A DNA stretch of 64,000 nt from JAVJST01 sp965229715 (GTDB lineage: Bacteria; Pseudomonadota; Alphaproteobacteria; Rhodospirillales; Casp-alpha2), in the NCBI GenBank assembly GCA_965229715.1, contig CBDDJL010000002.1, positions 1,426,001 to 1,490,000 on the forward strand, read 5' to 3'. Each line of letters begins with the position of its first letter. Positions within the stretch are counted from its first letter, which is position 1. The notes beneath the pieces are model-generated. The model saw nothing but the letters and a program-made list of their open reading frames with translations. It made no database searches and was not told the DNA's origin. The translations under genes were made by a program, and so were the position numbers. Positions 37,280 to 45,808 of this stretch are shown here, in pieces.

Positions 37280-38301
37280 CGGGGCTCGGTCGGCTCGACG
37301 AACTGCCGCGCGCGGTTCTCGCCCACGCGCCGACGCCGATCGATGCCTTGCCGAACCTGTCGCGGGCAAACGGCAAGGCAAACCTGTATGCCAAGCGCGA
37401 CGATTGTACGGGGCTGGCGACCGGCGGCAACAAGGCGCGGCAGCTTGAGTTCTATATCGGTGCGGCACAGGCAAACGGTGCCGATACGGTTCTCATTACC
37501 GGTGCGGTGCAGTCGAATTTCGTACGAATTTGCGCGGCAGCGGCGCGCAAGGTCGGCATGGATTGCCACATCCAGCTTGAGGAGCGCGTGAAAAATCCCC
37601 CGCCGACGTACCGGCAATCGGGTAACGTTTTGCTCGACAAGCTCCTCGGCGCCACGGTGCATCCCTATCCGGAAGGCGAGGACGAAGCCGGTGCGGACCG
37701 TAATCTCGAAACCATCGCCGATAGCCTGCGGGAAAAGGGGCGGGAGCCCTACGTCATTCATCTCGGCCCCGGACATCCGCCACTCGGCGCGCTCGGTTAC
37801 GTGTTAGCGGCCCGCGAAATCGTCGGACAACTCGCGGAGTCGGGACTGGGCATCGATGAAATCATTGTTGCCTCTGGCAGCGGTGCGACCCATTCCGGCC
37901 TGCTCGTCGGGCTGCGTGCGTTGGGATGCCGGATCCCCGTCCATGGTATCTGCGTTCGCCGGGCGCGAGATTTGCAGTATCCCCGCCTGGTTGAGCGGTG
38001 CGCCGAAGTGGCGGCGATCCTGGGGATCGAAAACCCGGTACTCGGCGACGACATCCGATTGGACGACGATGTACTGCCGCCCGGTTACGGCAAGGTCAAC
38101 GATCGGGTGCTGGACGCCATCCGGCAATCGGCGCATTGCGAGGGACTGATACTCGATCCGGTTTACACCGGGCGCACTATGGCCGGTTGCCTGAACAGAG
38201 CGCGCTCAGCATCGCCGGGAACCAATATTCTGTTCATACACACGGGCGGTCAGGCGGCTGTATTCGGTTACGAGGCGGATCTCGCGCCGTTGCTCACGTG
38301 A
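37276..38301 (+). CDS. PLP-dependent D-cysteine desulfhydrase / L-cysteate sulfo-lyase family protein
   Basis: The 341-residue product is a fold-type II PLP enzyme of the ACC deaminase / D-cysteine desulfhydrase / cysteate lyase (CuyA) group. It has YAKRDDCTGLATGGNKARQLEF with the PLP lysine at 53, GAVQSNFVR and the phosphate loop ASGSGATHSGLLVGL. Members eliminate sulfide, sulfite or ammonia from cysteine-like or cysteate-like amino acids. The start is TTG 37276, overlapping the permease TGA; no better start gives a family-like N terminus. Being locked into a TRAP transport operon points to catabolism of an imported amino compound. Substrate is undecided. Confidence 0.8.
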   Translation: MTGLGRLDELPRAVLAHAPTPIDALPNLSRANGKANLYAKRDDCTGLATGGNKARQLEFYIGAAQANGADTVLITGAVQSNFVRICAAAARKVGMDCHIQLEERVKNPPPTYRQSGNVLLDKLLGATVHPYPEGEDEAGADRNLETIADSLREKGREPYVIHLGPGHPPLGALGYVLAAREIVGQLAESGLGIDEIIVASGSGATHSGLLVGLRALGCRIPVHGICVRRARDLQYPRLVERCAEVAAILGIENPVLGDDIRLDDDVLPPGYGKVNDRVLDAIRQSAHCEGLILDPVYTGRTMAGCLNRARSASPGTNILFIHTGGQAAVFGYEADLAPLLT

Positions 38302-38360
38302 AGTCCAGGAGACGCCGTGGTATTGACCGGGTCATAAGGAACGAGACGGCCGAGGTTACG

Positions 38361-39353
38361 ATGAAGACGACTGTACCCGTTTTATTGATGAGGCTTTTTG
38401 GTGTCGCCATTCTGGCGATAGCAGGCCTGATACCGATTTCCGCCGTCGCGCAGGAACGTACGCTGATCACGGTCGCCACCGGCGGCGTAACCGGGGTGTA
38501 CTATCCCGCAGGCGGCGCGATCTGCCGCTTGGTCAACAAGAACCGGAAGATTCATAACATTCGTTGTTCGGTCGAGAGCACCGGCGGGTCGGTCGAGAAT
38601 ATCGGCGGCATCCGTTCGGGAGAGTATGAAATCGCCGTCGTTCAATCGGACTGGCAGCATCACGCCTACTACGGAACGTCGAAGTTTGCCGAAGACGGCG
38701 CATTTACCGATCTGCGCGCGTTGTTTTCGATCCACGCGGAACCCTTCACGGTGGTTGCTCGGGCGGACGCGGGAATACGCGATCTGAACGATCTTCCGGG
38801 AAAGCGTGTGAATGTCGGTAATCCGGGTTCCGGCCAGCGCGGAACGATGGAGGTTGTCATGGCCGCCAAAGGCTGGGTCATGGATGATTTTGCCGCTGCG
38901 TCGGAACTGACATCGACCGAGCAGTCGTCGGCACTTTGCGGCAACCGGATCGACGCCATGATTTTCGTGGTTGGCCATCCGTCCGGATCGATCAAGGAAG
39001 CGACGATCTCCTGCGACAGCGTGTTGGTCGATGTGACAGATCCTGCGATCGATCGTCTGATCGCCGACACGACGTATTACCGCCGAACCGTTATTCCCGG
39101 CGGTACATACAGGGGCACCGACGAGGATATCCGGACGTTCGGTGTCGGTGCGACGATCGTTTCGTCCACGGCGACGCCGCCCGATGTGATCTATGAAGTG
39201 GTTAAGGCCGTGTTCGAGGCGTTCGACACCTTCAGGATGCTGCATCCAGCGTTCAAGGACCTGAAGAAAGAAGAGATCGTTCGGGATGGCCTATCGGCTC
39301 CGTTGCACGCGGGGGCGCAACGCTATTTCGAGGAAGCAGGCCTCATTCAATAA
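38361..39353 (+). CDS. TAXI-family TRAP transporter solute-binding protein 2
   Basis: The 330-residue product is a paralogue of the protein encoded at 33533: signal peptide to about residue 30, then ATGGVTGVYYPAGGAICRLVN, CSVESTGGS and VVQSDWQHHAYYGTSKF. Conserved cysteines in GAICRL and IRCSVE are shared with paralogue 1 and may form a disulfide. It has no permease of its own, so it presumably feeds the fused permease 1 kb upstream, perhaps with a different ligand preference. A start ATG at 38361 follows CGAGGTTACG. A bidirectional hairpin terminator closes the cluster. Confidence 0.92.
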   Translation: MKTTVPVLLMRLFGVAILAIAGLIPISAVAQERTLITVATGGVTGVYYPAGGAICRLVNKNRKIHNIRCSVESTGGSVENIGGIRSGEYEIAVVQSDWQHHAYYGTSKFAEDGAFTDLRALFSIHAEPFTVVARADAGIRDLNDLPGKRVNVGNPGSGQRGTMEVVMAAKGWVMDDFAAASELTSTEQSSALCGNRIDAMIFVVGHPSGSIKEATISCDSVLVDVTDPAIDRLIADTTYYRRTVIPGGTYRGTDEDIRTFGVGATIVSSTATPPDVIYEVVKAVFEAFDTFRMLHPAFKDLKKEEIVRDGLSAPLHAGAQRYFEEAGLIQ

Positions 39354-39371
39354 CCCATTACCGAATATGCT

Positions 39372-39403
39372 AAAGCCCCCTGCACGTCTAAACGGGGTGC
39401 TTT
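39372..39403. terminator. Bidirectional terminator between TAXI protein 2 and cytochrome c
   Basis: AAAGCCCC at 39372-39379 pairs with GGGGTGCTTT at 39394-39403 with one bulged T. Each strand ends in a short T-run. It sits between two convergent genes, so it can serve both. The loop is long (about 14 bases), hence moderate strength. Confidence 0.55.
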
Positions 39404-39416
39404 GCGACGGCGTTCG

Positions 39417-39800
39417 TCAGTTAAGCGTTTTCAGGAACTCGACAAGCTCGGCCCGCTCGGCATCGTCCTTGATGCCCGGAAAGCCCATCTTCGTGCCCTT
39501 CATGAATTTTCGCGGTTTTTTAAGAAAGGCGTCGAGCGACGCGTCGTCCCAAACGAGTCCGTTGGCGGCCGCTTCCTTGGCCGCCTTCGAGTATTTGTAA
39601 CCCTCCTTCGAGGCAGACGGTTGCCCAGCGACACCCCAGAGATTGGGCCCGACGCGGTTCTTGCCGCCCTCTTCGAAGGTATGACACGCCTTGCATTTCT
39701 TGGCAGCTTTGGGCAGTTCCTGGGCACTCGCCGCGCCGGTTCCCATGGTTACGGAGACGGCGATAGCAGCGAGGCTGGAAAGAATGATCTTGCGTGTCAT
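39417..39800 (-). CDS. Class I cytochrome c (c2/c550-like)
   Basis: The 127-residue product has a signal peptide (to about residue 26, ASA-QE), one haem site CKACH at 36-40 and a likely axial methionine at 105 in KGTKMGFPG. This is the pattern of small soluble periplasmic cytochromes c that carry electrons between the bc1 complex, oxidases and dehydrogenases. I set the start at 39800, where the signal peptide begins MTRKIILSS. It is monocistronic. It may accept electrons from dehydrogenases encoded elsewhere in the window, but no direct partner is adjacent. Confidence 0.92.
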   Translation of the reverse strand: MTRKIILSSLAAIAVSVTMGTGAASAQELPKAAKKCKACHTFEEGGKNRVGPNLWGVAGQPSASKEGYKYSKAAKEAAANGLVWDDASLDAFLKKPRKFMKGTKMGFPGIKDDAERAELVEFLKTLN

Positions 39801-40028
39801 TGATTGATCCCTTGTTACCGAAAGCTCTGATCGTTGCATTATTCACAGTCGCCAGCCCTGTGCAACCGCTCCTCAAGCAGCCGTGACAACGGGTGAAGTT
39901 GGAAATCACGAATGCTAAAACCTATGTATGAAGACCGCCCTAACGGGCCTGTATTGGAAATACCGTTTCAGTTGCCGGGAACAATGCCAACTTCTAATCT
40001 GATCCTGAGAAAGGATTTTGGCCCGACC

Positions 40029-40649
40029 ATGAGCCGCCTGATTCCATTGTTGTTGATGATCGTTGTGTTGTCGGCGGTGTCGATGGAGTCTTCGCGCGCC
40101 GAAACAAAAACACCGCCGGATGCCGCCGCAAGATTCGTCGGCGATCTCGGCGCCGCGACGCTCAAGGTGCTGCAGGCGACCGATGGCAGCCTGTCGGCCC
40201 GAGAGGCGCATGTCCGTAATCTGTTGCGCAATAATTTCGCGCTCGAACAGATCGGCCGTTTTGTGCTCGGCAAGAGTTGGCGTAGTGCGTCGCCTGAACA
40301 GCAGCACGAGTATCTGTATCTGTTTTCCGAGTATGTGTTGGCAACGTATTCCCAGCGGCTTGGCGGATATTCCGGGGAAAGCTTTAAGATCGTCAGGGCG
40401 GAACCGGTCGGCAAACAGGACGCCATCGTCTTCACCCGGATCGACAGGCCGAGCGGGCCGCCCCTCAACGCCGGATGGCGGGTGCGCCAGTTCGGCGACA
40501 GGTTGCTGATTCTCGACGTCGTTGTCGAGGGCATCAGCATGGTCTCTGCGCAGCGTTCCGAATTTGCGTCGGTCGTGAAGACGGAGGGCCTCGATGGTCT
40601 TATCCAGATGCTGCGTTTGCAGGTCAGCAAGTTTTCGGCTCAATCGTGA
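40029..40649 (+). CDS. MlaC/Ttg2D-like phospholipid-binding ABC substrate protein
   Basis: The 206-residue product has a signal peptide (MSRLIPLLL..., cleaved near residue 25 after SRA) and an MlaC fold with FVGDLGAATLKVL, RNNFALEQIGRFVLGKSWR and PPLNAGWRVRQFGDRLLI. MlaC carries phospholipids across the periplasm between outer and inner membrane. No mlaFEDB genes lie nearby; similar lone MlaC paralogues next to hopanoid genes are called HpnM, but no hopanoid gene is visible here. The ATG at 40029 follows GAGAAAGGA. Confidence 0.82.
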   Translation: MSRLIPLLLMIVVLSAVSMESSRAETKTPPDAAARFVGDLGAATLKVLQATDGSLSAREAHVRNLLRNNFALEQIGRFVLGKSWRSASPEQQHEYLYLFSEYVLATYSQRLGGYSGESFKIVRAEPVGKQDAIVFTRIDRPSGPPLNAGWRVRQFGDRLLILDVVVEGISMVSAQRSEFASVVKTEGLDGLIQMLRLQVSKFSAQS

Positions 40650-40687
40650 CAGGGTAGTGTGACCAGATTGGGCATTGGAGAGTTGAG

Positions 40688-41500
40688 ATGTATCGCTACC
40701 TGACCACGGTCTCGATGTTCCTCGTTGCCGCCATCGTCGCGGCAACGCCGGCGCGAGCGTCATTTAATGAGGGTTGGGATGCCTATCAACGGGGCGACTT
40801 TGCCGCAGCGTTGCAGGCTTGGCGGCCGTTGGCGGCCGAGGGCGATCCGCGCGCGCTCTTCAATATCGGTCTGATGTACGATGAAGGCCGTGGCGTCGCC
40901 GAGGACTCCGCCGAGGCGATCAGATGGTGGGCGGCAGCCGCCCGGAACGGCAGCAAGCACGCCATGCACAATCTTGCATTGGTGCATATTGCGGGCACCG
41001 ACGTTGAGCGCGATTACGGTGCCGCGGTGAAATGGCTGAAACTCGCTGCGGACGCAGGCGCGGTTCGCTCGCAGTACTCGCTGGGTAAGATGTATCTCTA
41101 TGGCTACGGCGTCGATCAAAATGCCGAAATGGCGGCCCGCTGGATCGAACAGGCCGCCGAGGCCGGTTTCGCTAATGCGCAGTACAACATGGGCAAATTG
41201 TATCGCGATGGCGACGGCGTTCCGCGCGATCTCGAACGGGCGGCACAGTGGTTCATGAAGGCGGCCCAGCAGGGATATGCCAAAGCGCAAAACCACATTG
41301 GCGTACGACTCGCCAAGGGACAGGGAATCGCCAAGGATGAAGCATCGGCACTGATGTACCTGATCCTCGCAGCCAAACAGGGACACCCTGGCGCCAGGCA
41401 AAACATGACCGACCTCGCTGCACGGGTCAGCGCAGAGGTTCGTGCCAAGGCCGAAGAAATGGCCGCGGTATGGGTCGCAAAACCGATGGACGTCTATTGA
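40688..41500 (+). CDS. Sel1-repeat (TPR-like) periplasmic protein
   Basis: The 270-residue product has a signal peptide (about 1-25, TPARA-SF) and five Sel1-like repeats of roughly 36 residues, recognisable by patterns such as ALFNIGLMYDEGRGV, SQYSLGKMYLYGYGV and AQYNMGKLYRDGDGV, each followed by a WW/KWLKLAA-type helix. Sel1 repeats form a superhelical scaffold for protein interactions in envelope processes. The gene starts 38 bases after the MlaC-like gene and may be co-transcribed. Specific function is unknown. Confidence 0.85.
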   Translation: MYRYLTTVSMFLVAAIVAATPARASFNEGWDAYQRGDFAAALQAWRPLAAEGDPRALFNIGLMYDEGRGVAEDSAEAIRWWAAAARNGSKHAMHNLALVHIAGTDVERDYGAAVKWLKLAADAGAVRSQYSLGKMYLYGYGVDQNAEMAARWIEQAAEAGFANAQYNMGKLYRDGDGVPRDLERAAQWFMKAAQQGYAKAQNHIGVRLAKGQGIAKDEASALMYLILAAKQGHPGARQNMTDLAARVSAEVRAKAEEMAAVWVAKPMDVY

Positions 41501-41509
41501 TCGGCGGCC

Positions 41510-43582
41510 TCAGGCGGCCCGAATCCAGACCGATGTATCGTGAAAAACGGCGCCGCCGACGGGGCCGGCCGGCTCAGCCGAGATCAGCGTATTGATACCC
41601 TTGCCGTCTTCATGCGCATCGTTCGGCCAGATGCTCTCGGCGATGACGACGCCTGGTTTCGCCTCATCCGTGACTTCGGCGTGCAGGACGATCGAGCCGA
41701 GATCGTTGCCAATGCGAACCCTATCACCGTCCGAGATCGAGAGCGGATCGGCATCCGTTGGGGTGATCTTGAGTTTTGGCCGGCCTTCCCGCCTGATCGA
41801 TCCGGATGTTTCCGTGAACGTCGAGTTCAGGAACGTTCGCGCCGGCGCGGTCACCAGCCGGTACGGCCGGTCACCGGTCGCGTTATCGATGACGTCCCAG
41901 TGGTCGGGCAGAGAGGGCATTGCAGCGATCGTTTCGTCGCCGACATCGCCCGCGCTGGCAAGTGCCTGCCAGTCGGCATGGAAGTGATAGCGCCCGTCGG
42001 CATGGCCAAAACCCTGCGTGAAGTGCGATTCCTCGAAAGGCGGTTGCACGTCGAACCAACCAGCGGTCTGTAGCGCGTCGAGGTCGCCGTGTCCCGACGC
42101 TTTCAGGGTGGCGTCGATGATTTCACGCGATGTCATGTCGAAGCCGGGATGCTCGGCGCCGAGGCGTTTGGCCAGTGCGCAGATGACGTCATGGTTCGAA
42201 CGGCACTCGCCCGGCGCCTCGATGATCTTCGGGCCGAAGATGATGTGCTGGTGCCCGCCACCCTGATAGATGTCGTCGTGTTCGACGAACATGGTCGCCG
42301 GCAGCACGATATCGGCATAGCGCGCGGTTTCGGTCATGAATTGTTCGTGGACGCAGGCGAACAGGTCGTTGCGGCCGAAGCCGTTGCGAACCCTGTCTTG
42401 CTCGGGCGCAACCATCAGCGGATTGGTGTTCTGTACCAGAAGGGCTGCGACCGGCGGGCCGCCCGCGAGATCGCGTTTGTCGCCCGTCAGAATAGGGCCG
42501 ATACGCGACTGGTCGAAAACCCGGACATCGGGATCCCGGACGTCGAGGCCTTCGATCAGGGTCTTGTCCCAACCGTAGATGTCCCGGCTGTTGTGAAACG
42601 CGCCGCCGCCCTTGTGCGGCCAGAGTCCGGCAACGGAGGCGATCGAGTTGGCGGCGTGCATGTTGACCGCACCGTTTCGCGACCGGCTGAAGCCGTAGCC
42701 GAGTCGCAGATACGTCTTCGGCGTTTCGCCGATCATGCGGGCGAATGCCTCGATCTCGTCGATGCTCAGGCCGGTTACGGACGCGGCCCATTCCGGGGTC
42801 TTGTCGGCGAGATGCGTCTCAAGCGAGCCGTCATCGTCTGTGTGTCTTTTAAGAAAGTCCCGGTCCGCCTTGTCGTCGCGAAACAGGATGTGCATAACGG
42901 CACAAGCGAGCGCGCCGTCGGTTCCCGGACGCACGCAGAGGAACAGATCGGCCTGTTGCGCCGACGCGTTTCGATAGGTGTCGATGACAGCGATTTTCGC
43001 ACCGCGGTTCTTGCGCGCCTTGACGGCGTGGGTCATGACGTTGACCTGGGTATTGACCGGGTTGGTGCCCCAGATAACGACGAAATCGGATTCCGCCATT
43101 TCCCGTGGATCGGGGCCCATCAAGCGGCCTGCCCCGGCGATGAAGCCGTGCCATGCGAGCGTCGTGCAAATTGTGCTGTGCTGACCGGAGTATCGCTTTG
43201 CATGGCGAAGCCGGTTGATGCCGTCGCGCATGACCAGACCCATGGTGCCGGCGTAGAAATAGGGCCAGATCGACTCCGTGCCGAGATCGCGTTCCGCCTT
43301 CAGAAAGGCCTCGGCGGTGATATCGAGCGCGTCGTCCCATGAAACCGGCTCGAAGTCGCGGCCTCCCTTATCGCCAACGCGGCGTAGGGGCTGTAGCAGC
43401 CGATCCGGATGATGGGCGCGTTCGGCGTACCGTGCGACTTTCGAACAAATTACGCCGTCGGTATAGGTGTTTGCCTTGGCGCCGCGCACCCGGCCGATGG
43501 TGAAATCGTCGAGCTTTTCGACCTCGAGCGCGCAGGTGCTCGGACAGTCGTGCGGGCAGGCACTGATAACGGTTTGGCTCAC
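41510..43582 (-). CDS. Molybdopterin-dependent oxidoreductase (DMSO reductase superfamily)
   Basis: The roughly 690-residue product has a 4Fe-4S site with cysteines 9, 13, 17 and 46 (CPHDCPSTC ... VICSK), bis-MGD domains containing GTNPVNTQVNVMTHA and QNTNPLMVAPEQ, and a C-terminal dinucleotide-binding domain with FLNSTFTETSG. No Tat signal precedes the cluster, so it is probably cytoplasmic. I favour the GTG start at 43582, giving MSQTVISACPHDC; ATGs at 43675 and 43690 add a leader without obvious function. No iron-sulfur or membrane subunit is adjacent, so the electron partner and substrate are unknown. Confidence 0.82.
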   Translation of the reverse strand: MSQTVISACPHDCPSTCALEVEKLDDFTIGRVRGAKANTYTDGVICSKVARYAERAHHPDRLLQPLRRVGDKGGRDFEPVSWDDALDITAEAFLKAERDLGTESIWPYFYAGTMGLVMRDGINRLRHAKRYSGQHSTICTTLAWHGFIAGAGRLMGPDPREMAESDFVVIWGTNPVNTQVNVMTHAVKARKNRGAKIAVIDTYRNASAQQADLFLCVRPGTDGALACAVMHILFRDDKADRDFLKRHTDDDGSLETHLADKTPEWAASVTGLSIDEIEAFARMIGETPKTYLRLGYGFSRSRNGAVNMHAANSIASVAGLWPHKGGGAFHNSRDIYGWDKTLIEGLDVRDPDVRVFDQSRIGPILTGDKRDLAGGPPVAALLVQNTNPLMVAPEQDRVRNGFGRNDLFACVHEQFMTETARYADIVLPATMFVEHDDIYQGGGHQHIIFGPKIIEAPGECRSNHDVICALAKRLGAEHPGFDMTSREIIDATLKASGHGDLDALQTAGWFDVQPPFEESHFTQGFGHADGRYHFHADWQALASAGDVGDETIAAMPSLPDHWDVIDNATGDRPYRLVTAPARTFLNSTFTETSGSIRREGRPKLKITPTDADPLSISDGDRVRIGNDLGSIVLHAEVTDEAKPGVVIAESIWPNDAHEDGKGINTLISAEPAGPVGGAVFHDTSVWIRAA

Positions 43583-43708
43583 GATGTCACGGTTCCGGTC
43601 GGTCGTATGTCGTTGCAGAGCATCGGTCGAGCCCAGACGCGGGTCAAGTGCGGTGACTGATGCAAAGCGAGACATTGCGGCGCATCGCATCCGTGTTAGG
43701 GTCTAGAT

Positions 43709-44020
43709 ATGTCGATTTTCTCAAAGCTGTTCGGCGGCAACTCGGGCGATTCAAAGGCGGGCGCTGTAATCGGTGATCCGGTCGCCTACGAGGGGTATCT
43801 GATCGAAGCTACACCAATGCCGGCTGACAGCCAGTGGCGGCTCGCCGGCGTGATCGTCAAGGAAACGGATGGCGGTCGGCTTGAGCGCACCTTCGTGCGC
43901 GCCGACTTGTTCGCTTCACGCGAGGAGGCCGGCAGTTTCGCTGTGCGCAAGGGCCAGCAGATCATCGACGAGCAGGGCGACCGGCTGTTTGCCGACGGCA
44001 GCGGGACCGGAAGGGCTTGA
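43709..44020 (+). CDS. HlyU-family small protein
   Basis: The 103-residue product begins SIFSKLFGGN and has YEGYLIEATPMPADSQWRLAGVI and RTFVRADLFASREEA, matching the compact HlyU-type family. Members named HlyU were first linked to haemolysin regulation, but most alphaproteobacterial homologues have no proven role and lack a classic helix-turn-helix. The gene is divergent from the molybdopterin enzyme and convergent with dtd. Function here is unknown. Confidence 0.75.
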   Translation: MSIFSKLFGGNSGDSKAGAVIGDPVAYEGYLIEATPMPADSQWRLAGVIVKETDGGRLERTFVRADLFASREEAGSFAVRKGQQIIDEQGDRLFADGSGTGRA

Positions 44021-44035
44021 AGCAATCGTTTCCGG

Positions 44036-44485
44036 CTATACCGGATTGTGGCTGTCCATCCAGATCGTGACCGGCCCCTGATTGATGAAGCTGACGGACA
44101 TCTCGGCGCCGAATTCGCCGGTCTCGACGTGGAGTCCCTCGTCGCGGAGCGCCTGACAGTATGCCTCGAACAGGGGTTCTGCGACATCGGGCATGGCGGC
44201 GCGGGAGAACCCCGGGCGATTGCCCTTGCGCCATTCGGCGGCGAGGGTGAATTGGCTGACGGCAAGCACCGAGCCGCCGACGTCGATCACCGAGCGGTTC
44301 ATCTTGCCGTTCTCGTCTTCGAAAATGCGCATCAGCGCGGTCTTGCGCGCCATGAAGCTGGCGTCATCCCCGGTGTCGCCGGGTTCGGCGCAGACCAGTG
44401 CCAGGATACCGAAATCGGCCCTGCCAACGGCCGCTTCGTTGACACGAACTTCGGCGCAGCGAACACGTTGCAGAAGAACCTTCAT
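44036..44485 (-). CDS. dtd: D-aminoacyl-tRNA deacylase
   Basis: Dtd removes D-amino acids (and glycine) mischarged onto tRNA. The 149-residue product starts MKVLLQRVRCAEVRV and has both active-site motifs: SQFTL at 77-81 and the Gly-cisPro loop in NQGPVT at 135-140. The start ATG at 44485 overlaps the stop of the MFS gene upstream as ATGA, so they are translationally coupled. The usual NSGP/NDGP tetrad reads NQGP here, a mild variation. Confidence 0.93.
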   Translation of the reverse strand: MKVLLQRVRCAEVRVNEAAVGRADFGILALVCAEPGDTGDDASFMARKTALMRIFEDENGKMNRSVIDVGGSVLAVSQFTLAAEWRKGNRPGFSRAAMPDVAEPLFEAYCQALRDEGLHVETGEFGAEMSVSFINQGPVTIWMDSHNPV

Positions 44486-45684
44486 TCCACCGATACCGGC
44501 GTCGGCGCAGCCTCGACCACCGGATCTGCCCCGCGTCTGCTGAACTCGGTCAGCGATCCGAAAATAGCGGCGCCGAGCGCAAGCACGGCAGCGAGTCCGA
44601 ACATGTAGGGCCACGAAATTCCGGCCGCGATGCCAGCAAGCACGGCGCCGAGGGCGCCGATCCCGTCCATCAGCACGAAGGCGAGACCGAGCGTCGTGCC
44701 TTCACTGTGGCCGGAGTGATCCACCGTGCCCGCGAGGATCGCGGCGCGGATCGCATCGAGACCGGCGACGGCGACGATCATCGTGGCGATCATGACCCAG
44801 AGCGACGGCTGGAAAATCAGCACAGCGCTCGCGACAGCGGCAATGAGGTTGCCGACGATGACCACCGGCCGACGGCCGGCAACGTCAGATATCTTTCCGA
44901 CCCAGGGTTGCGCCAGGGCTCCGACGATGACCATGGTCGAGAAGGCGATGCCGGCGGCCTCCGGTCCGAAACCGTGTTGATCGGCGAGATAAAGCGGGAT
45001 CATGCTGAGCAGCGCCATCAGCGCCATGTTGTAGAGACAGATCATGACGACCATGCGGAGGCCGTTGCCACTCCGCCACAGTTTCACGAGACCCAGCATG
45101 TCGGCCCGGCTGACGGATTTCTTCTCGACCTTCGGCAGCGCGCGGGCGACCCAGAAGAAACAGACTCCCATGATGATGGCCGGTATAGCTGAGAATGCCA
45201 GGGCTTCGCGCCAATCGATGTAGGCGAGCAGAAAACCGACGGCGAGCGGCGACAAGACCTCGGCCATGGATCCGCCAATGGCATGAATCCCGAGGACGTG
45301 CGCCCGTCTCTCCTTGCTCTCACGGGTTAGGACGCCGGTTGCAATCGGATGCCAGGCCGCATCGCCCATCCCGGCAACGGCAAGGATCAACGCGAGGCTC
45401 CAGAACCCGGGGGCCATGGCGGCCAGGAGATAACCGACGGCGACCCACCAGAAGGTGGCGACAAGCAGCCGCCCCCTGTTCGACACATGGTCGGCCATGA
45501 TGCCCGCCGGCAGGAAGGCGAGCGCGCCGCCGACGCTGCAGATCGTGAACAGCAGGCCGACCTTGGCCGGTGACAGATCCATGGCGATGCCGACGGCCGG
45601 CACGATCAGCCACAGCGAGCTGACCGTCCAGTCGTTGGCGAAATGGCCCAGGGTAAACCAAGTGAGAAGGGTGCGTTGTTTCAT
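44482..45684 (-). CDS. MFS transporter
   Basis: The 400-residue product is a 12-helix major facilitator with GLLFTICSVGGALAFLPAGIMADHVSNRGR near the start, the typical helix 2-3 signature region, and a second-half counterpart PWVGKISDVAGRRPVVI. Substrate cannot be inferred. It is divergent from an AraC-type regulator with an inverted repeat between them, which suggests that the regulator controls it, and it overlaps dtd by 4 bases downstream. Confidence 0.87.
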   Translation of the reverse strand: MKQRTLLTWFTLGHFANDWTVSSLWLIVPAVGIAMDLSPAKVGLLFTICSVGGALAFLPAGIMADHVSNRGRLLVATFWWVAVGYLLAAMAPGFWSLALILAVAGMGDAAWHPIATGVLTRESKERRAHVLGIHAIGGSMAEVLSPLAVGFLLAYIDWREALAFSAIPAIIMGVCFFWVARALPKVEKKSVSRADMLGLVKLWRSGNGLRMVVMICLYNMALMALLSMIPLYLADQHGFGPEAAGIAFSTMVIVGALAQPWVGKISDVAGRRPVVIVGNLIAAVASAVLIFQPSLWVMIATMIVAVAGLDAIRAAILAGTVDHSGHSEGTTLGLAFVLMDGIGALGAVLAGIAAGISWPYMFGLAAVLALGAAIFGSLTEFSRRGADPVVEAAPTPVSVE

Positions 45685-45711
45685 GGTGGCGGCAAACTCT
45701 GATCGAAAATG

Positions 45712-45726
45712 CGGACAACCTGTCCG
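45712..45726. promoter_or_regulatory. Inverted repeat between MFS and AraC genes
   Basis: CGGACA-ACC-TGTCCG is a perfect 6-base inverted repeat with a 3-base centre, 28 bases upstream of the MFS start in the 124-base divergent intergenic region. It is a candidate operator. AraC proteins more often bind direct repeats, so the link to the neighbouring regulator is tentative. Confidence 0.4.
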
Positions 45727-45808
45727 AATTGCTTGAGAATCTTAGGTCAAAAGAGTATGTCTTTCAGTCGATACCAAGACGAATTATATCTAAAAATCGT
45801 CAAACATA

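Noticed and set aside
42089..43342. Plus-strand frame opposite the molybdopterin oxidoreductase
   Set aside because: No domain recognised and complete overlap with a well-supported gene.
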